From assembly GCA_964601205.1 (NCBI GenBank), contig CAZRML010000014.1, positions 40,441 through 104,440 of the forward strand: a stretch of DNA of 64,000 nt, read 5' to 3'. The notes below the pieces were generated by a model. That model saw nothing but the letters and a program-made list of their open reading frames with translations, had not been told where the DNA came from and did not search any database. The stretch comes from JAQVEM01 sp964601205. GTDB taxonomy: Bacteria; Actinomycetota; Humimicrobiia; Humimicrobiales; Humimicrobiaceae. Shown here one piece after another: positions 44,958-54,421 of the stretch (within the stretch, counting starts at the first letter, position 1; each line of letters begins with the position of its first letter). A program made the position numbers and the translations under genes.

Positions 44958-45704
44958 TTGGATGATTGCATAGAAAGTAAAGAATATTTAATAGAATATA
45001 ATAAGTTCAGGGGTCCCATATCACTTCTTCTGGAAATGGTCCAGAAGAAAAAGGAAAATATTTATGAAATCAGTTTAAGTGATATTATAAAAGATTTTGT
45101 AAATTATATTAAAACAAATAAGGACATACTTATTGACACTCTCTCGGGGTTTATTTATATAGCCTCTATCTTAATTGAAATAAAGTCAAGGTCACTGATA
45201 CCCTCCAAAAGGAAGACTTCCGGTGAAGAGGAAGATGAATTAAAGACAGATATTTTAAAGAGCAGGGAGGAAGAGTATAAAGTATTTAAAAAAATATCAA
45301 ATTATTTTAGAAGTCTTTATGAAAAAGAGTCCCTGTATTATATAAGAGAAGCTCCTTTAGAAGAAAAGTTTTTAAAAATATTTCCCGATTTTACCGGAGA
45401 TATAAGTCTGGATAAAATAATAGAGACTGCTTCAAAACTTATAAAATACAGCGAGGAGAAAATAAAACTGGAAGATTATTACAATCACAGTTCCAATATA
45501 AGTATATTTGATGAAATGAATAGAATAAGAGAAATGCTGCATGAGAAGGAAAATATAACCTTCAGGGAGATTTCATCTAGTTATAAAAAAGTTATTGAAA
45601 AGATAATAAGCTTTCTTTCAATACTTGAACTTTATAAAAAAGGTGTAATCGACATTATACAATTTGAAAATTTTGGAAGTATTGTAATAAAAAGATTAAA
45701 ATAA
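44958..45704 (+). CDS. scpA: ScpA, chromosome segregation and condensation protein
   Basis: 248 residues. The kleisin N-terminus is seen in FRGPISLLLEMVQKKKENIYEISLSDIIKDF, the middle in SGFIYIASILIEIKSRSLIPS, and a winged-helix C-terminus ends near FEKIISFLSILELYKKGVI-like sequence. It bridges SMC heads with ScpB. The start is TTG 44958. A parA gene found here in Mycobacterium is absent. Confidence 0.93.
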   Translation: MDDCIESKEYLIEYNKFRGPISLLLEMVQKKKENIYEISLSDIIKDFVNYIKTNKDILIDTLSGFIYIASILIEIKSRSLIPSKRKTSGEEEDELKTDILKSREEEYKVFKKISNYFRSLYEKESLYYIREAPLEEKFLKIFPDFTGDISLDKIIETASKLIKYSEEKIKLEDYYNHSSNISIFDEMNRIREMLHEKENITFREISSSYKKVIEKIISFLSILELYKKGVIDIIQFENFGSIVIKRLK

Positions 45705-45751
45705 TTATGGAAGATTAAGATACATTAATATTATGATTTTTAAAATAAAAA

Positions 45752-46306
45752 ATGAATAATAACATAAAAAATAGAAATGAAGACCGGAGTAAAGACGATT
45801 TGTGGCTAAAAACATGCGTGGAGGGAATATTGTTTATTTCTGAAGAAATTGTAAAACCGGGGGAAATAACTTCAGTAATGGGGATAACTGAAAAAAAATT
45901 AAATGAAATAGTGGACCTGCTGGAGTCGGAATATATAAATGAAAATAGAGGATTTATAATTAAAAGAGTTCCAGGAGGTTTTAGATTATATTCCAATCCT
46001 TCAATAAGTGATGTACTGAAAAATTTTGTAAAATCAAATATAAGAACATATCTATCACAGGCTGCTCTTGAAACGCTCTCAATTATTTGCTATAAACAGC
46101 CTGTCACGAGAACGCAAATTGCAGAAATAAGAGGAGTCAGGGCAGACAGTGTCATATTAACTCTCCTGGATAAAGGTCTTATAAAAGAAGCAGGAAGGCT
46201 CAAGGAGCCGGGCAATCCAATAACCTATAAAATAACTGATAGATTTTTAGAACTTATTGGACTTGAAAGTATAGAGGGACTTCCGCAATTAAAAGATTTC
46301 AGTTAA
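45752..46306 (+). CDS. scpB: ScpB, chromosome segregation and condensation protein
   Basis: 184 residues, two winged-helix domains. The family core ALETLSIICYKQPVTRTQIAEIRGV lies near residue 108, followed by LLDKGLIKEAGR and a PITYKITDRFLELIGL segment. It works with ScpA and SMC in condensin. ATG 45752 follows scpA after 47 bases. Confidence 0.94.
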   Translation: MNNNIKNRNEDRSKDDLWLKTCVEGILFISEEIVKPGEITSVMGITEKKLNEIVDLLESEYINENRGFIIKRVPGGFRLYSNPSISDVLKNFVKSNIRTYLSQAALETLSIICYKQPVTRTQIAEIRGVRADSVILTLLDKGLIKEAGRLKEPGNPITYKITDRFLELIGLESIEGLPQLKDFS

Positions 46307-46325
46307 TTTTAAAGTAAGGTTAATA

Positions 46326-48794
46326 ATGTCTGTGTTTAAAAAGCTAAACCCTCTGAGAATCCTGTCAGCAGTGTTATTATTTAGTTTATTCTTCATCACA
46401 TTAAATTCCTGTAAAATAAACAGCCGGGATGCTAATAATAATATAGATGAAAAGATTGACGCGGATTTTTTAGAAGAAGAAGCATTTTCAGGAACTCCGG
46501 GAGCAACCCCTGTAAGCACCCTTAAAATATCGGGTCAGGCAATAGATGTTGATGTAAGCGGGAATTATTCTTATCTTACGAATGATCTCGGATATTTATA
46601 TGTTATTGATATAAAAAGCAAAAATAACCCTGTAATAACAGGAATATGCAGGGAAGTAGATTCTGCAAATATTGTTATTGTAAGGGGCGATTATGCTTAT
46701 ATCTCCTATACAAAAATAGTTTTTAATGATGACAATAATTTTTCCAGCGAATGCGGATTTTATATAGTAGATATAAATGATAAAGAAAATCCCTTAACTG
46801 TTGGCAGGTATACTGCAGACGATAAGCATAAAAAATCAGCATACGGGTTATTTATTGAAGGAGATTATGCATATATGGTAACTACATCTGAAGATGAAAA
46901 AAAGAATTCAGGCAGCCTTGAAATAGTAGATATATCAATAAAAGAAAACCCGGAATTAGCAGGCAAATATGATGTAGATGGATTGCCTGTGAACTTATGG
47001 GTAAATGATAATGTAGCCTTTCTAAATGTTAATTATTATGATTATGATAAACAGGAGTATACAGGCGAAAGTAAAATTCTGGCAGTTAATTTAAATGATA
47101 AAGAAAATCCCGAACTTTCAGGTTCCTGCAACGTTCCTTCCAACTCATGGGGCATGCATGTAACAGGGGATTATGCCTTCGTATCAAGCTGGAAATGGGA
47201 CATAAATACTGAAAAATATAATGATAGCATATTCCAGATTGTTGATATAAAAAATCCTTCCAGTCTGGAACTTCTTGGGAAATGTAAAGTTCCCGGTGGG
47301 GCATGGGAAATGGACTCCGTAAGTAATTACATTTATGTATCAGGCCTGTCGGGTGGAGTATATATCATAGATATAAGTGATAAAGAAAATCCTGTTATTA
47401 TTAATAATTTAGGAATCGGTGACTCTGCATATGACATTACTATAAAAGGAAATTATTGTTATATAGCAGGCGGGTTTGAAGGCATGGAAATAATAAAGCT
47501 TTCAGGACAATCCGGAGTGACAGAAGAAAATAAATTTTATACTGTCAATGAACTGGATATAAATTTACCCCCTGTTCCTGTTATTGAAGTTTCCGGGGAC
47601 ACTTTTGAGGGAGAATATTTTCAGGTAAGAAACCCTGTATATTTTTCTGCAGTTAAGACCACGGACACTGATGGAGATAACCTATCTTACAGCTGGATGA
47701 TTGATAACGATGAATGTTCGAAAGAAGAGTCATTTTATTATTATTTTAATGAGCCGGGAGAATATGAAGTAAAACTTGCTGTATCCGACGGAACAGAGAG
47801 TGTGGAGACATTGGAGACTATAATGATTGCCGGGATAAACGTTCCTATAACCAGTAGTATAAAACATAACTTTGAAGTTGAGGTTGAATATAATTTGATA
47901 AACATGAGTGCTAAAAATCTAAATGATATTGAGTGCTTTATGAGAATCCCACAAACATATTATCCTTTTCAGATAATAAATAATTATGTACCCAATTATT
48001 CCGGTACCGGTGAATTACTTGATAACAACTGGAATTTATTATTACATTTTAAATTTGAAGACAGCCTTGCTAAAAATGAGAGCCTGGCTGCATCAACAAT
48101 AATAGAAATAACTTCATATGAATTTAAATATGAAAATATCAGAGGCAGTGATTTGTCCTATGATAAGGAAGAAGAAGATTTTAAAAAATATACAAATGAT
48201 GACTTATTTATTGATTCTAACAGCCCTGAAATCAGGCGGGCAACAGAATCATTAACAGCAAATGAAACAGATCCGGTTAAAGAAGCTGAAATTATTTATA
48301 ATTTTGTAACTGGAACTCTAAGTTATGATTATGAAAGAGCCCGAGAAGAAGATTACCAGTTTTTTTATGCATCTGAAATATTAAAAAGAAGAACCGGTGT
48401 ATGTTCTGATTACGCAATTCTTTTTACAGCGCTGCTGAGAGCGTCAGGTATACCTTCAAGGCTTGTTGCCGGAATTCCTGTATATACAACCTTATACGAG
48501 AAAGAAAATGAAATAAATATGGGCCATGCTTGGGTAGAAATTAAGTTTCCCGGTTACGGATGGATTCCTGTTGATATCACGCCTGAAGCAAAATTTATGT
48601 ACCCGAATTATTATTTGAATATTGCAACTGAAAAAGGCTCGGGTTATTTATACGAAAGCAAAACAATGGATCCGGGAAGTTATTATTACGATGGATTTCT
48701 GTTTTCCTGGGATGGCGACGAAATGCCACTTACGGAACAGAAATTTAATTTCAGGGTAAGGGAGCTTAATGTTAAAGATATAAGACTTGATTAA
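46326..48794 (+). CDS. Lipoprotein with LVIVD repeats, PKD-like and transglutaminase domains
   Basis: 822 residues. A signal peptide ends in the lipobox LNSC, so Cys29 should be lipid-modified and the protein anchored on the outer face of the membrane. Residues 65-395 hold six LVIVD-type repeats with the recurring phrase D-I-x-D-K-E-N-P, probably a beta-propeller. Residues 415-500 look like a PKD/Ig-like domain (DTDGDNLSYSW, YEVKLAVSDG). After a linker domain, residues 650-765 form a transglutaminase-like cysteine-protease domain with Cys693 (RTGVCSDYAILFTAL), His734 (GHAWVEI) and Asp750. It may process or crosslink cell-surface material; the substrate is unknown. The combination of domains is unusual. 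Confidence 0.82.
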   Translation: MSVFKKLNPLRILSAVLLFSLFFITLNSCKINSRDANNNIDEKIDADFLEEEAFSGTPGATPVSTLKISGQAIDVDVSGNYSYLTNDLGYLYVIDIKSKNNPVITGICREVDSANIVIVRGDYAYISYTKIVFNDDNNFSSECGFYIVDINDKENPLTVGRYTADDKHKKSAYGLFIEGDYAYMVTTSEDEKKNSGSLEIVDISIKENPELAGKYDVDGLPVNLWVNDNVAFLNVNYYDYDKQEYTGESKILAVNLNDKENPELSGSCNVPSNSWGMHVTGDYAFVSSWKWDINTEKYNDSIFQIVDIKNPSSLELLGKCKVPGGAWEMDSVSNYIYVSGLSGGVYIIDISDKENPVIINNLGIGDSAYDITIKGNYCYIAGGFEGMEIIKLSGQSGVTEENKFYTVNELDINLPPVPVIEVSGDTFEGEYFQVRNPVYFSAVKTTDTDGDNLSYSWMIDNDECSKEESFYYYFNEPGEYEVKLAVSDGTESVETLETIMIAGINVPITSSIKHNFEVEVEYNLINMSAKNLNDIECFMRIPQTYYPFQIINNYVPNYSGTGELLDNNWNLLLHFKFEDSLAKNESLAASTIIEITSYEFKYENIRGSDLSYDKEEEDFKKYTNDDLFIDSNSPEIRRATESLTANETDPVKEAEIIYNFVTGTLSYDYERAREEDYQFFYASEILKRRTGVCSDYAILFTALLRASGIPSRLVAGIPVYTTLYEKENEINMGHAWVEIKFPGYGWIPVDITPEAKFMYPNYYLNIATEKGSGYLYESKTMDPGSYYYDGFLFSWDGDEMPLTEQKFNFRVRELNVKDIRLD

Positions 48795-48928
48795 CAAAAT
48801 TCCGGATAGATAAAATCTGGCAGGCAAATGAGGTCTTATATTGAATCTAAATTATTAAAAAAGATTTATTTATATTTTTTATTTGTTATTATTAAAATAA
48901 GATTTTTTTAAAAAATAAAATATAAATT

Positions 48929-50779
48929 ATGATTGGAGGAAAATTGGTAAAAAAGAATAATCTTGAAAAAATAGCAAAACTATTAAGATACTTTATTTTA
49001 ACTTCAACCACCAGAGCCGGATCCGGGCACCCGTCTTCTTCTCTGTCCGCTGTGGAGTTAATGACAGCCTTATTTTTTGATGGTTTCTTTAAATTCAGGG
49101 TAAATGAACCGGACTATGTGAATAATGACAGGTTAATTTTTTCTAAAGGCCATGCATCTCCTCTATTGTATTCTCTATGGGCAGCTGCCGGTGCTGTAAC
49201 CGAGGACGAAATTCTTACCTTCAGGAAATTTGGAAGCAAATTTGAAGGGCACCCTACTCCTTTTTTCCCGTATTCTGAGGCAGCAACGGGTTCACTGGGT
49301 CAGGGTCTTTCTGTTGGAGTTGGCGTTTCAATAAATGCTAAATACGTAGACAAATTACCCTATTATACATATGTACTGGTAGGGGACAGCGAGATGGCCG
49401 AAGGTTCACAATGGGAAGCAATTCAGATTGCATCTCATTATAAACTTGATAATCTTGTGGGTATTTTAGATATAAATAGATTGGGACAGAGAGGCCAGAC
49501 CATGTATGGATGGGATATGGAAGCTTACGAAAAAAGGATTTCTTCTTTTGGATGGGAAACTATAAGAATAGATGGTCATGATTTTAAAGAGATTTCAGCT
49601 GCTTATAAGTATGCCCTTAAAGTTAAAGGAAAACCCGCTATGATAATAGCAAAAACAATAAAGGGTAAAGGAGTAAGCCTTATTGAAGATAAAGATGGAT
49701 GGCATGGTAAACCACTACCCGAAGATAAACTTGAAAAAGCATTAAATGAGTTAGGGGGCATTGACAGAGACGCAAAGGGTATTATTGAAGAACCGGAACA
49801 ATGTCAAGGACATAAAGAAAAAATAAAAAATTACACCGGAATTGATATAGGCAGGGACAGTATGTCAACCAGAAAAGCTTACGGAATTGCTCTGGTAAAT
49901 ATTTTTAAAAAGTTCCCTGACATAGTTGTCCTGGATGCTGAAGTTAGTAACTCAACTTATTCTGAAATATTTAAAGAAAAATTTCCAAATAGATTTTTCG
50001 AAATGTATATAGCAGAACAGAATATGATAGGTACTGCAATAGGGCTATCAATAAGGGGTAAAATTCCATTTGTGTCAACATTTGCAGCCTTTTTGACCAG
50101 AGCAGCTGACCAGATAAGAATGAGCAGGTACTCAAATACTAATATAAAATTTATTGGCTCACATTCAGGAGTATCAATTGGTGAAGACGGCCCGTCACAG
50201 ATGGGTCTGGAAGATATTGCACTATTCAGGGCTCAACTTAATAGCGTTGTACTGTATCCAGCAGATGCAGTATCTACAGAGAAATTAGTAGAAAGAGCAG
50301 CAGAACATTACGGGAATGTATATATAAGAACAACAAGAATGGATACCCCGGTTATTTATAACAGCACAGAGGATTTTAAAATTGGTGGAAGTAAAGTATT
50401 GAGAGAAAGCAAAAATGATGTTGTCACTGTATGTGCCGGGGGAATAACATTGCATGAAGCACTTAAAGCTTATGAGGAGTTAAAAAAAGAGAATATATTA
50501 ATAAGAGTGATTGATATTTACAGTATCAAACCAATAGATGAAAAGGCGATTTTAAAAGCACAGGAAGAAACAGGAGCAATAATAACTGTTGAAGACCACT
50601 ACCAGGGAGGAGGTCTGGGTGAAGCTGTAAAAAGCGCTTCATCAGAAAAGAGCCCGGTCTATATTCTTGCTGTCAGGAAAATACCAAGAAGTGGAAAGCC
50701 ATATGAACTACTGGATTTTGAAGAAATATCAAGCAGGGCTATAATAAATAAAGTAAAAGAAATAATAGTTAAAAAATAA
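48929..50779 (+). CDS. tkt: Transketolase, full-length
   Basis: 616 residues, the shorter single-chain form. TRAGSGHPSSSLSAVE and SKGHASPLLYS, the thiamine-diphosphate motif GDSEMAEGSQWEA, and in the pyrimidine domain MYIAEQNMIGTAIGLS and GPSQMGLEDIALFRA are present, plus the C-terminal domain (VEDHYQGGGLGEAV). It moves two-carbon units in the pentose phosphate pathway. ATG 48929 has no ribosome-binding site, while GGAGG at 48935-48939 lies 4 bases before an in-frame TTG at 48944, which may be the true start. Transaldolase follows, so the two form a pentose-phosphate pair. Confidence 0.95.
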   Translation: MIGGKLVKKNNLEKIAKLLRYFILTSTTRAGSGHPSSSLSAVELMTALFFDGFFKFRVNEPDYVNNDRLIFSKGHASPLLYSLWAAAGAVTEDEILTFRKFGSKFEGHPTPFFPYSEAATGSLGQGLSVGVGVSINAKYVDKLPYYTYVLVGDSEMAEGSQWEAIQIASHYKLDNLVGILDINRLGQRGQTMYGWDMEAYEKRISSFGWETIRIDGHDFKEISAAYKYALKVKGKPAMIIAKTIKGKGVSLIEDKDGWHGKPLPEDKLEKALNELGGIDRDAKGIIEEPEQCQGHKEKIKNYTGIDIGRDSMSTRKAYGIALVNIFKKFPDIVVLDAEVSNSTYSEIFKEKFPNRFFEMYIAEQNMIGTAIGLSIRGKIPFVSTFAAFLTRAADQIRMSRYSNTNIKFIGSHSGVSIGEDGPSQMGLEDIALFRAQLNSVVLYPADAVSTEKLVERAAEHYGNVYIRTTRMDTPVIYNSTEDFKIGGSKVLRESKNDVVTVCAGGITLHEALKAYEELKKENILIRVIDIYSIKPIDEKAILKAQEETGAIITVEDHYQGGGLGEAVKSASSEKSPVYILAVRKIPRSGKPYELLDFEEISSRAIINKVKEIIVKK

Positions 50780-50788
50780 TAATATAGT

Positions 50789-50795
50789 AGGAGGT
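50789..50795 (+). promoter_or_regulatory. Ribosome-binding site that fixes an ATT start for transaldolase
   Basis: AGGAGGT lies 8 bases before ATT at 50804 and far (68 bases) from the first conventional start, TTG 50864. It therefore supports initiation at the ATT codon. Confidence 0.75.
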
Positions 50796-50803
50796 CTGTT
50801 AAG

Positions 50804-51631
50804 ATTAAAATTTTTATTGATTCGGGGAAAATTGAAGAAATAAAGAGAGCTAAATCTTATGGATTGCTGGATGGGGTCACAACTAACCCATCATTAATAA
50901 AAAAAGCTGTAGAGGCCGAGAAAACCAGGAGTAATGCAGTTAATATGGAAAATTATATTAAAGAAATACTGACAGTTGCAAAGGGTCTTCCGGTAAGCCT
51001 TGAGGTAATAAGCACAGGTTTCAAAGAAATGGTTGAGGAGGGTAAGAAAATTTATAGAATCTTTAACCCTGTTGGTGGAAATGTATATATAAAGATTCCT
51101 GTAAGTCCTTCTTTTAAAGAAGGCAGTGAAAACAGTTTTGATGGGATAAAAGCAATAAAAGAATTATCGGATTCAGGAATTCCTGTAAATTGCACCCTTG
51201 TTTTTACTCCCGAGCAGGCCCTGGTAGCTGCTAAAGCAGGTGCTAAATTTGTAAGCCCATTTGCTGGAAGAGTTGATGATTTTATCAGGTCCCGGAATAA
51301 TATACAATTCACAAAGTCAGATTATTTCTTTTATTACGGCATGGAAAAGAATGAAAGAGTTCTGGAGGATAACGGGGTTGTTTCAGGCATTGATCTTGTT
51401 GAACAGATAGTAACAGTTTTTAGAAATTATGATATAAAAGATACAAAAGTCCTTGCAGCAAGTATCCGGAACCCGAGACAGCTGAGGGAAGCTGCGCTTG
51501 TTGGTGCAGATATAGCCACTATCCCCATGGATGTAATGGAAAAAACAGTTATACATTATAAAACCATGGAAGGGATGAAAAAATTTGTTGAGGACGTAAT
51601 TCCAGAATATTCAGGATTATTAAAAAGATAG
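50804..51631 (+). CDS. tal: Transaldolase (small/FSA-like type), ATT start
   Basis: About 275 residues if translated from ATT 50804. Residues KIFIDSGKIEEIKRAKSYG before the well-conserved LLDGVTTNPSLI are the normal first strand of small transaldolases (usually KFFIDTAN..EI), and contain the catalytic Asp6. The Schiff-base Lys97 is in YIKIPVSP. No ATG, GTG or TTG occurs in frame between the stop at 50780 and that strand, while a near-perfect ribosome-binding site sits in front of the ATT. The first usual start, TTG 50864, would lose the catalytic strand. It transfers three-carbon units, together with the upstream transketolase. Length exceeds the 215-220 residues of the shortest forms owing to an internal insertion (about residues 25-50). 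Confidence 0.88.
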   Translation: MKIFIDSGKIEEIKRAKSYGLLDGVTTNPSLIKKAVEAEKTRSNAVNMENYIKEILTVAKGLPVSLEVISTGFKEMVEEGKKIYRIFNPVGGNVYIKIPVSPSFKEGSENSFDGIKAIKELSDSGIPVNCTLVFTPEQALVAAKAGAKFVSPFAGRVDDFIRSRNNIQFTKSDYFFYYGMEKNERVLEDNGVVSGIDLVEQIVTVFRNYDIKDTKVLAASIRNPRQLREAALVGADIATIPMDVMEKTVIHYKTMEGMKKFVEDVIPEYSGLLKR

Positions 51632-51784
51632 CTGTGAACTGTAAAAACATTTATAGAAATATTATTATAATTCTTAAACTTATGTTACTATAATAAATTA
51701 ATGTTTTCATAATAATAAGCAATAATTAAAATAGTATTATAAGCATAAAAATATGTAATAATATAGTAATTAAATTACGTAGCA

Positions 51785-54379
51785 ATGAGTTTAGATTATA
51801 GTTCATACATAATATTATTAACCGCAGGAATTATAGTAACAGTTTTATTTTCTGTTTTACTTATAAGAAATAGAAATATAGATACCTTAAGTTATGAGCT
51901 ACTGGTAATTGCTGCCTGCCTTTTATGGATGATTGCAGAAATTCATATTGTTCTAAGTCCTTCATTATACCCTAAATCTATATGGAATATACTAAAATAT
52001 TCTGCTGTCACTATTATCCCTGTATCCTATTTATTGACCATAATAAATAAGACAAATTACAGAAGCTGTATCACACCTAAAAGAACTATAATATTATTTA
52101 CACTACCTGTTTTAACTATTTTTTTTATAGTGACCAATAACTTTCACTATTTATTCTGGAGAAATTTAGTGTTGGAAGAAACAAGTAGATTCAATTTACT
52201 GGTATGTGAGCCTGGTATTTTGTTCCCGTTGTGGGTAATTTTCTTATATGTAATTATGATTTTAACTTATTTTTTTATACTCCGGATAATTATAAAAAAA
52301 ATGGGCCTGATGGAACTGAACACCTTTAGGGTAGCACTAATACTGCTAATCCCTCTTTCTACACATTTACTGTATCTTATGAGAGTAAAGCCTTTTGATG
52401 TTTTCGATATAACATCTCTGGCACTTACTGTAAGTATATTATTAATAATATTTAGATTTACAGCGTGGGGGATATTTGATTTTTTACCAATTGCAAAGGA
52501 TATAATAATAGATGGCATAAAAGAAAACATTATTGTTATTGATAATAAAAATTGTATTTTATACCTCAATAAATCAGCAATTAACCTGTTTAAATTAAAG
52601 AATAAAAAAACAACAGGAGAAAGCATAAATAGCCTGCTTCCCGCTTATGGTAAATATTTTGATAATATCGATCATTCTGATTCCAGAATAAATAAAAATA
52701 TAATTATTTCTAAAAATAAAATTAAGCGATATTTTAAAATGACCGTTTATAATATTAACTGTAGTATTTCAAAAGCACCGTGTAGAATAATCATACTTTA
52801 TGATGTTACGGAACAAAAAAGAATTAACAAATCATTAAACTACAGAATAAAGTTTGAAAATCTTATAACAAAATTGTCAACAAATTTTATAAAAATTTCA
52901 TCATCTGAAATTGATAATGAAATCAGAACCACTCTTAAAAAAGTAGGGGAATTTACCGGCGCTGATAGAAGTTATATCTATATTTTTAATGATAGAAAAA
53001 GTAGGGCTTTTAAAACTTATGATTGGTGCAGTAAACATACCGCGCCAAAACCCGGAGTAATAGAAATAAAAAAGTTTAAAAAATACTCATTATGGTGGCT
53101 GGAAAAAATTAATAATTTTGACAGTGTAAATATACAGGATACTTCAGAAGTTAAGCTTAAAATAAAAGAAGAAAAGGAGATAATAAAACCTTCCGGGGTA
53201 AAATCGATATTAATTCTTCCTCTTATTCACAACAGTAGCATTAAAGGATTTCTTGGATTTGAATCAATAAAAAATATAAAAAGGTGGACTAATAATGATA
53301 TAACTCTTCTGAAACTGCTGGCAGAGATTCTGGCAAGTATTCTGGAACATGAAAAAACAGAGGAAGAAATTAAAATATTATCCCTGAGGGATAAGTTAAC
53401 CGGTCTGTATAATAGGAGTTATTTTGAGGAAGAGCTCAAAAGGCTTGATGCAAAAAGGCAGCTCCCTTTAAGTTTTATAATAGGAGATATTAATGGATTA
53501 AAACTCATAAATGATGCATTTGGTCCAAAGGAAGGTGACAGGCTATTAATAAAAATGGCCGGTATAATAAAGAAATGCTGCAGAAAGGAAGATATAGTAT
53601 CCAGGTGGGGAGGTGATGAGTTTTCAATTTTACTTCCCAAAACAAGCGATAAGGATTCCGAGGAAATAATAAATAGAATAAGAAAAACATGCGATGGAAC
53701 AAAAAATAAAAAAATACCGGTAAGTATCTCCCTCGGAATGGCTACCAAAAAGGCTTATAAAACCAGCATCGTGTCTGTAATAAAAGAAGCAGAAGATAGT
53801 ATGTACCGGAGAAAATTGCTTGAAAGAAATAGTATTTCAAGTTCAATAATTTCATCACTTGAAAGAACCCTCCGGGAAAAAAGCTATGAAACTGAAGAGC
53901 ATGCCTTAAGAATGAAGGGCCTTGCTATAAGATTGGGCCGTTCAATTAATCTAAAGGAAAATAAATTAAATGAGTTATCCTTACTTTCTACCCTGCATGA
54001 TATTGGAAAAATTGCCATAACTGATGAAATCTTATTAAAAAAAGGAAAACTAAACGATGCAGAGTGGAAAATAATAAAAAAACATCCTGAAATAGGGTAT
54101 AATATCTGTAAATCCTCACCACAACTTATTTCTGTGGCAGAAGCGGTATTGTGCCATCATGAGTGGTGGAACGGAACCGGCTATCCCAAAGGGCTAAAAG
54201 AGAATGAAATTCCTCTTAATTCACGAATAATTTCAATAGTGGACGCCTATGATGTAATGACACATGACAGGTCTTATAAAAAAGCAATAAGCAAAGACGA
54301 TGCTATAACAGAATTGAAAAGATGTGCGGGGATTCAGTTTGACCCTGAACTGGTAAAAATGTTTATAAATGTTTTATAA
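51785..54379 (+). CDS. Membrane sensor with PAS, GAF, GGDEF and HD-GYP domains (c-di-GMP turnover)
   Basis: 864 residues. The N-terminus has seven predicted membrane helices (about residues 5-225) of the histidine-kinase 7TM sensor type, followed by a PAS domain (about 235-345) and a GAF domain (about 365-520). The diguanylate cyclase domain has an intact GGDEF motif at residues 609-613 and an inhibitory RxxD site (RKED, 600-603) five residues ahead. The HD-GYP domain has His738-Asp739 and Gly799-Tyr800-Pro801 with the surrounding HHEWWNGTGYP. Both active sites look complete, so the protein could make and degrade c-di-GMP in response to an unknown membrane signal. ATG 51785. It may influence type IV pili, though there is no direct link in sequence. 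Confidence 0.92.
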   Translation: MSLDYSSYIILLTAGIIVTVLFSVLLIRNRNIDTLSYELLVIAACLLWMIAEIHIVLSPSLYPKSIWNILKYSAVTIIPVSYLLTIINKTNYRSCITPKRTIILFTLPVLTIFFIVTNNFHYLFWRNLVLEETSRFNLLVCEPGILFPLWVIFLYVIMILTYFFILRIIIKKMGLMELNTFRVALILLIPLSTHLLYLMRVKPFDVFDITSLALTVSILLIIFRFTAWGIFDFLPIAKDIIIDGIKENIIVIDNKNCILYLNKSAINLFKLKNKKTTGESINSLLPAYGKYFDNIDHSDSRINKNIIISKNKIKRYFKMTVYNINCSISKAPCRIIILYDVTEQKRINKSLNYRIKFENLITKLSTNFIKISSSEIDNEIRTTLKKVGEFTGADRSYIYIFNDRKSRAFKTYDWCSKHTAPKPGVIEIKKFKKYSLWWLEKINNFDSVNIQDTSEVKLKIKEEKEIIKPSGVKSILILPLIHNSSIKGFLGFESIKNIKRWTNNDITLLKLLAEILASILEHEKTEEEIKILSLRDKLTGLYNRSYFEEELKRLDAKRQLPLSFIIGDINGLKLINDAFGPKEGDRLLIKMAGIIKKCCRKEDIVSRWGGDEFSILLPKTSDKDSEEIINRIRKTCDGTKNKKIPVSISLGMATKKAYKTSIVSVIKEAEDSMYRRKLLERNSISSSIISSLERTLREKSYETEEHALRMKGLAIRLGRSINLKENKLNELSLLSTLHDIGKIAITDEILLKKGKLNDAEWKIIKKHPEIGYNICKSSPQLISVAEAVLCHHEWWNGTGYPKGLKENEIPLNSRIISIVDAYDVMTHDRSYKKAISKDDAITELKRCAGIQFDPELVKMFINVL

Positions 54380-54421
54380 TAATTATAATCAAATATAAAT
54401 ATTTAAATAAAAATAATTTAT

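Noticed and set aside
50864..51631. Transaldolase starting at TTG 50864
   Set aside because: This would remove the first beta strand with the catalytic Asp, and the ribosome-binding site lies much further upstream, next to ATT 50804.
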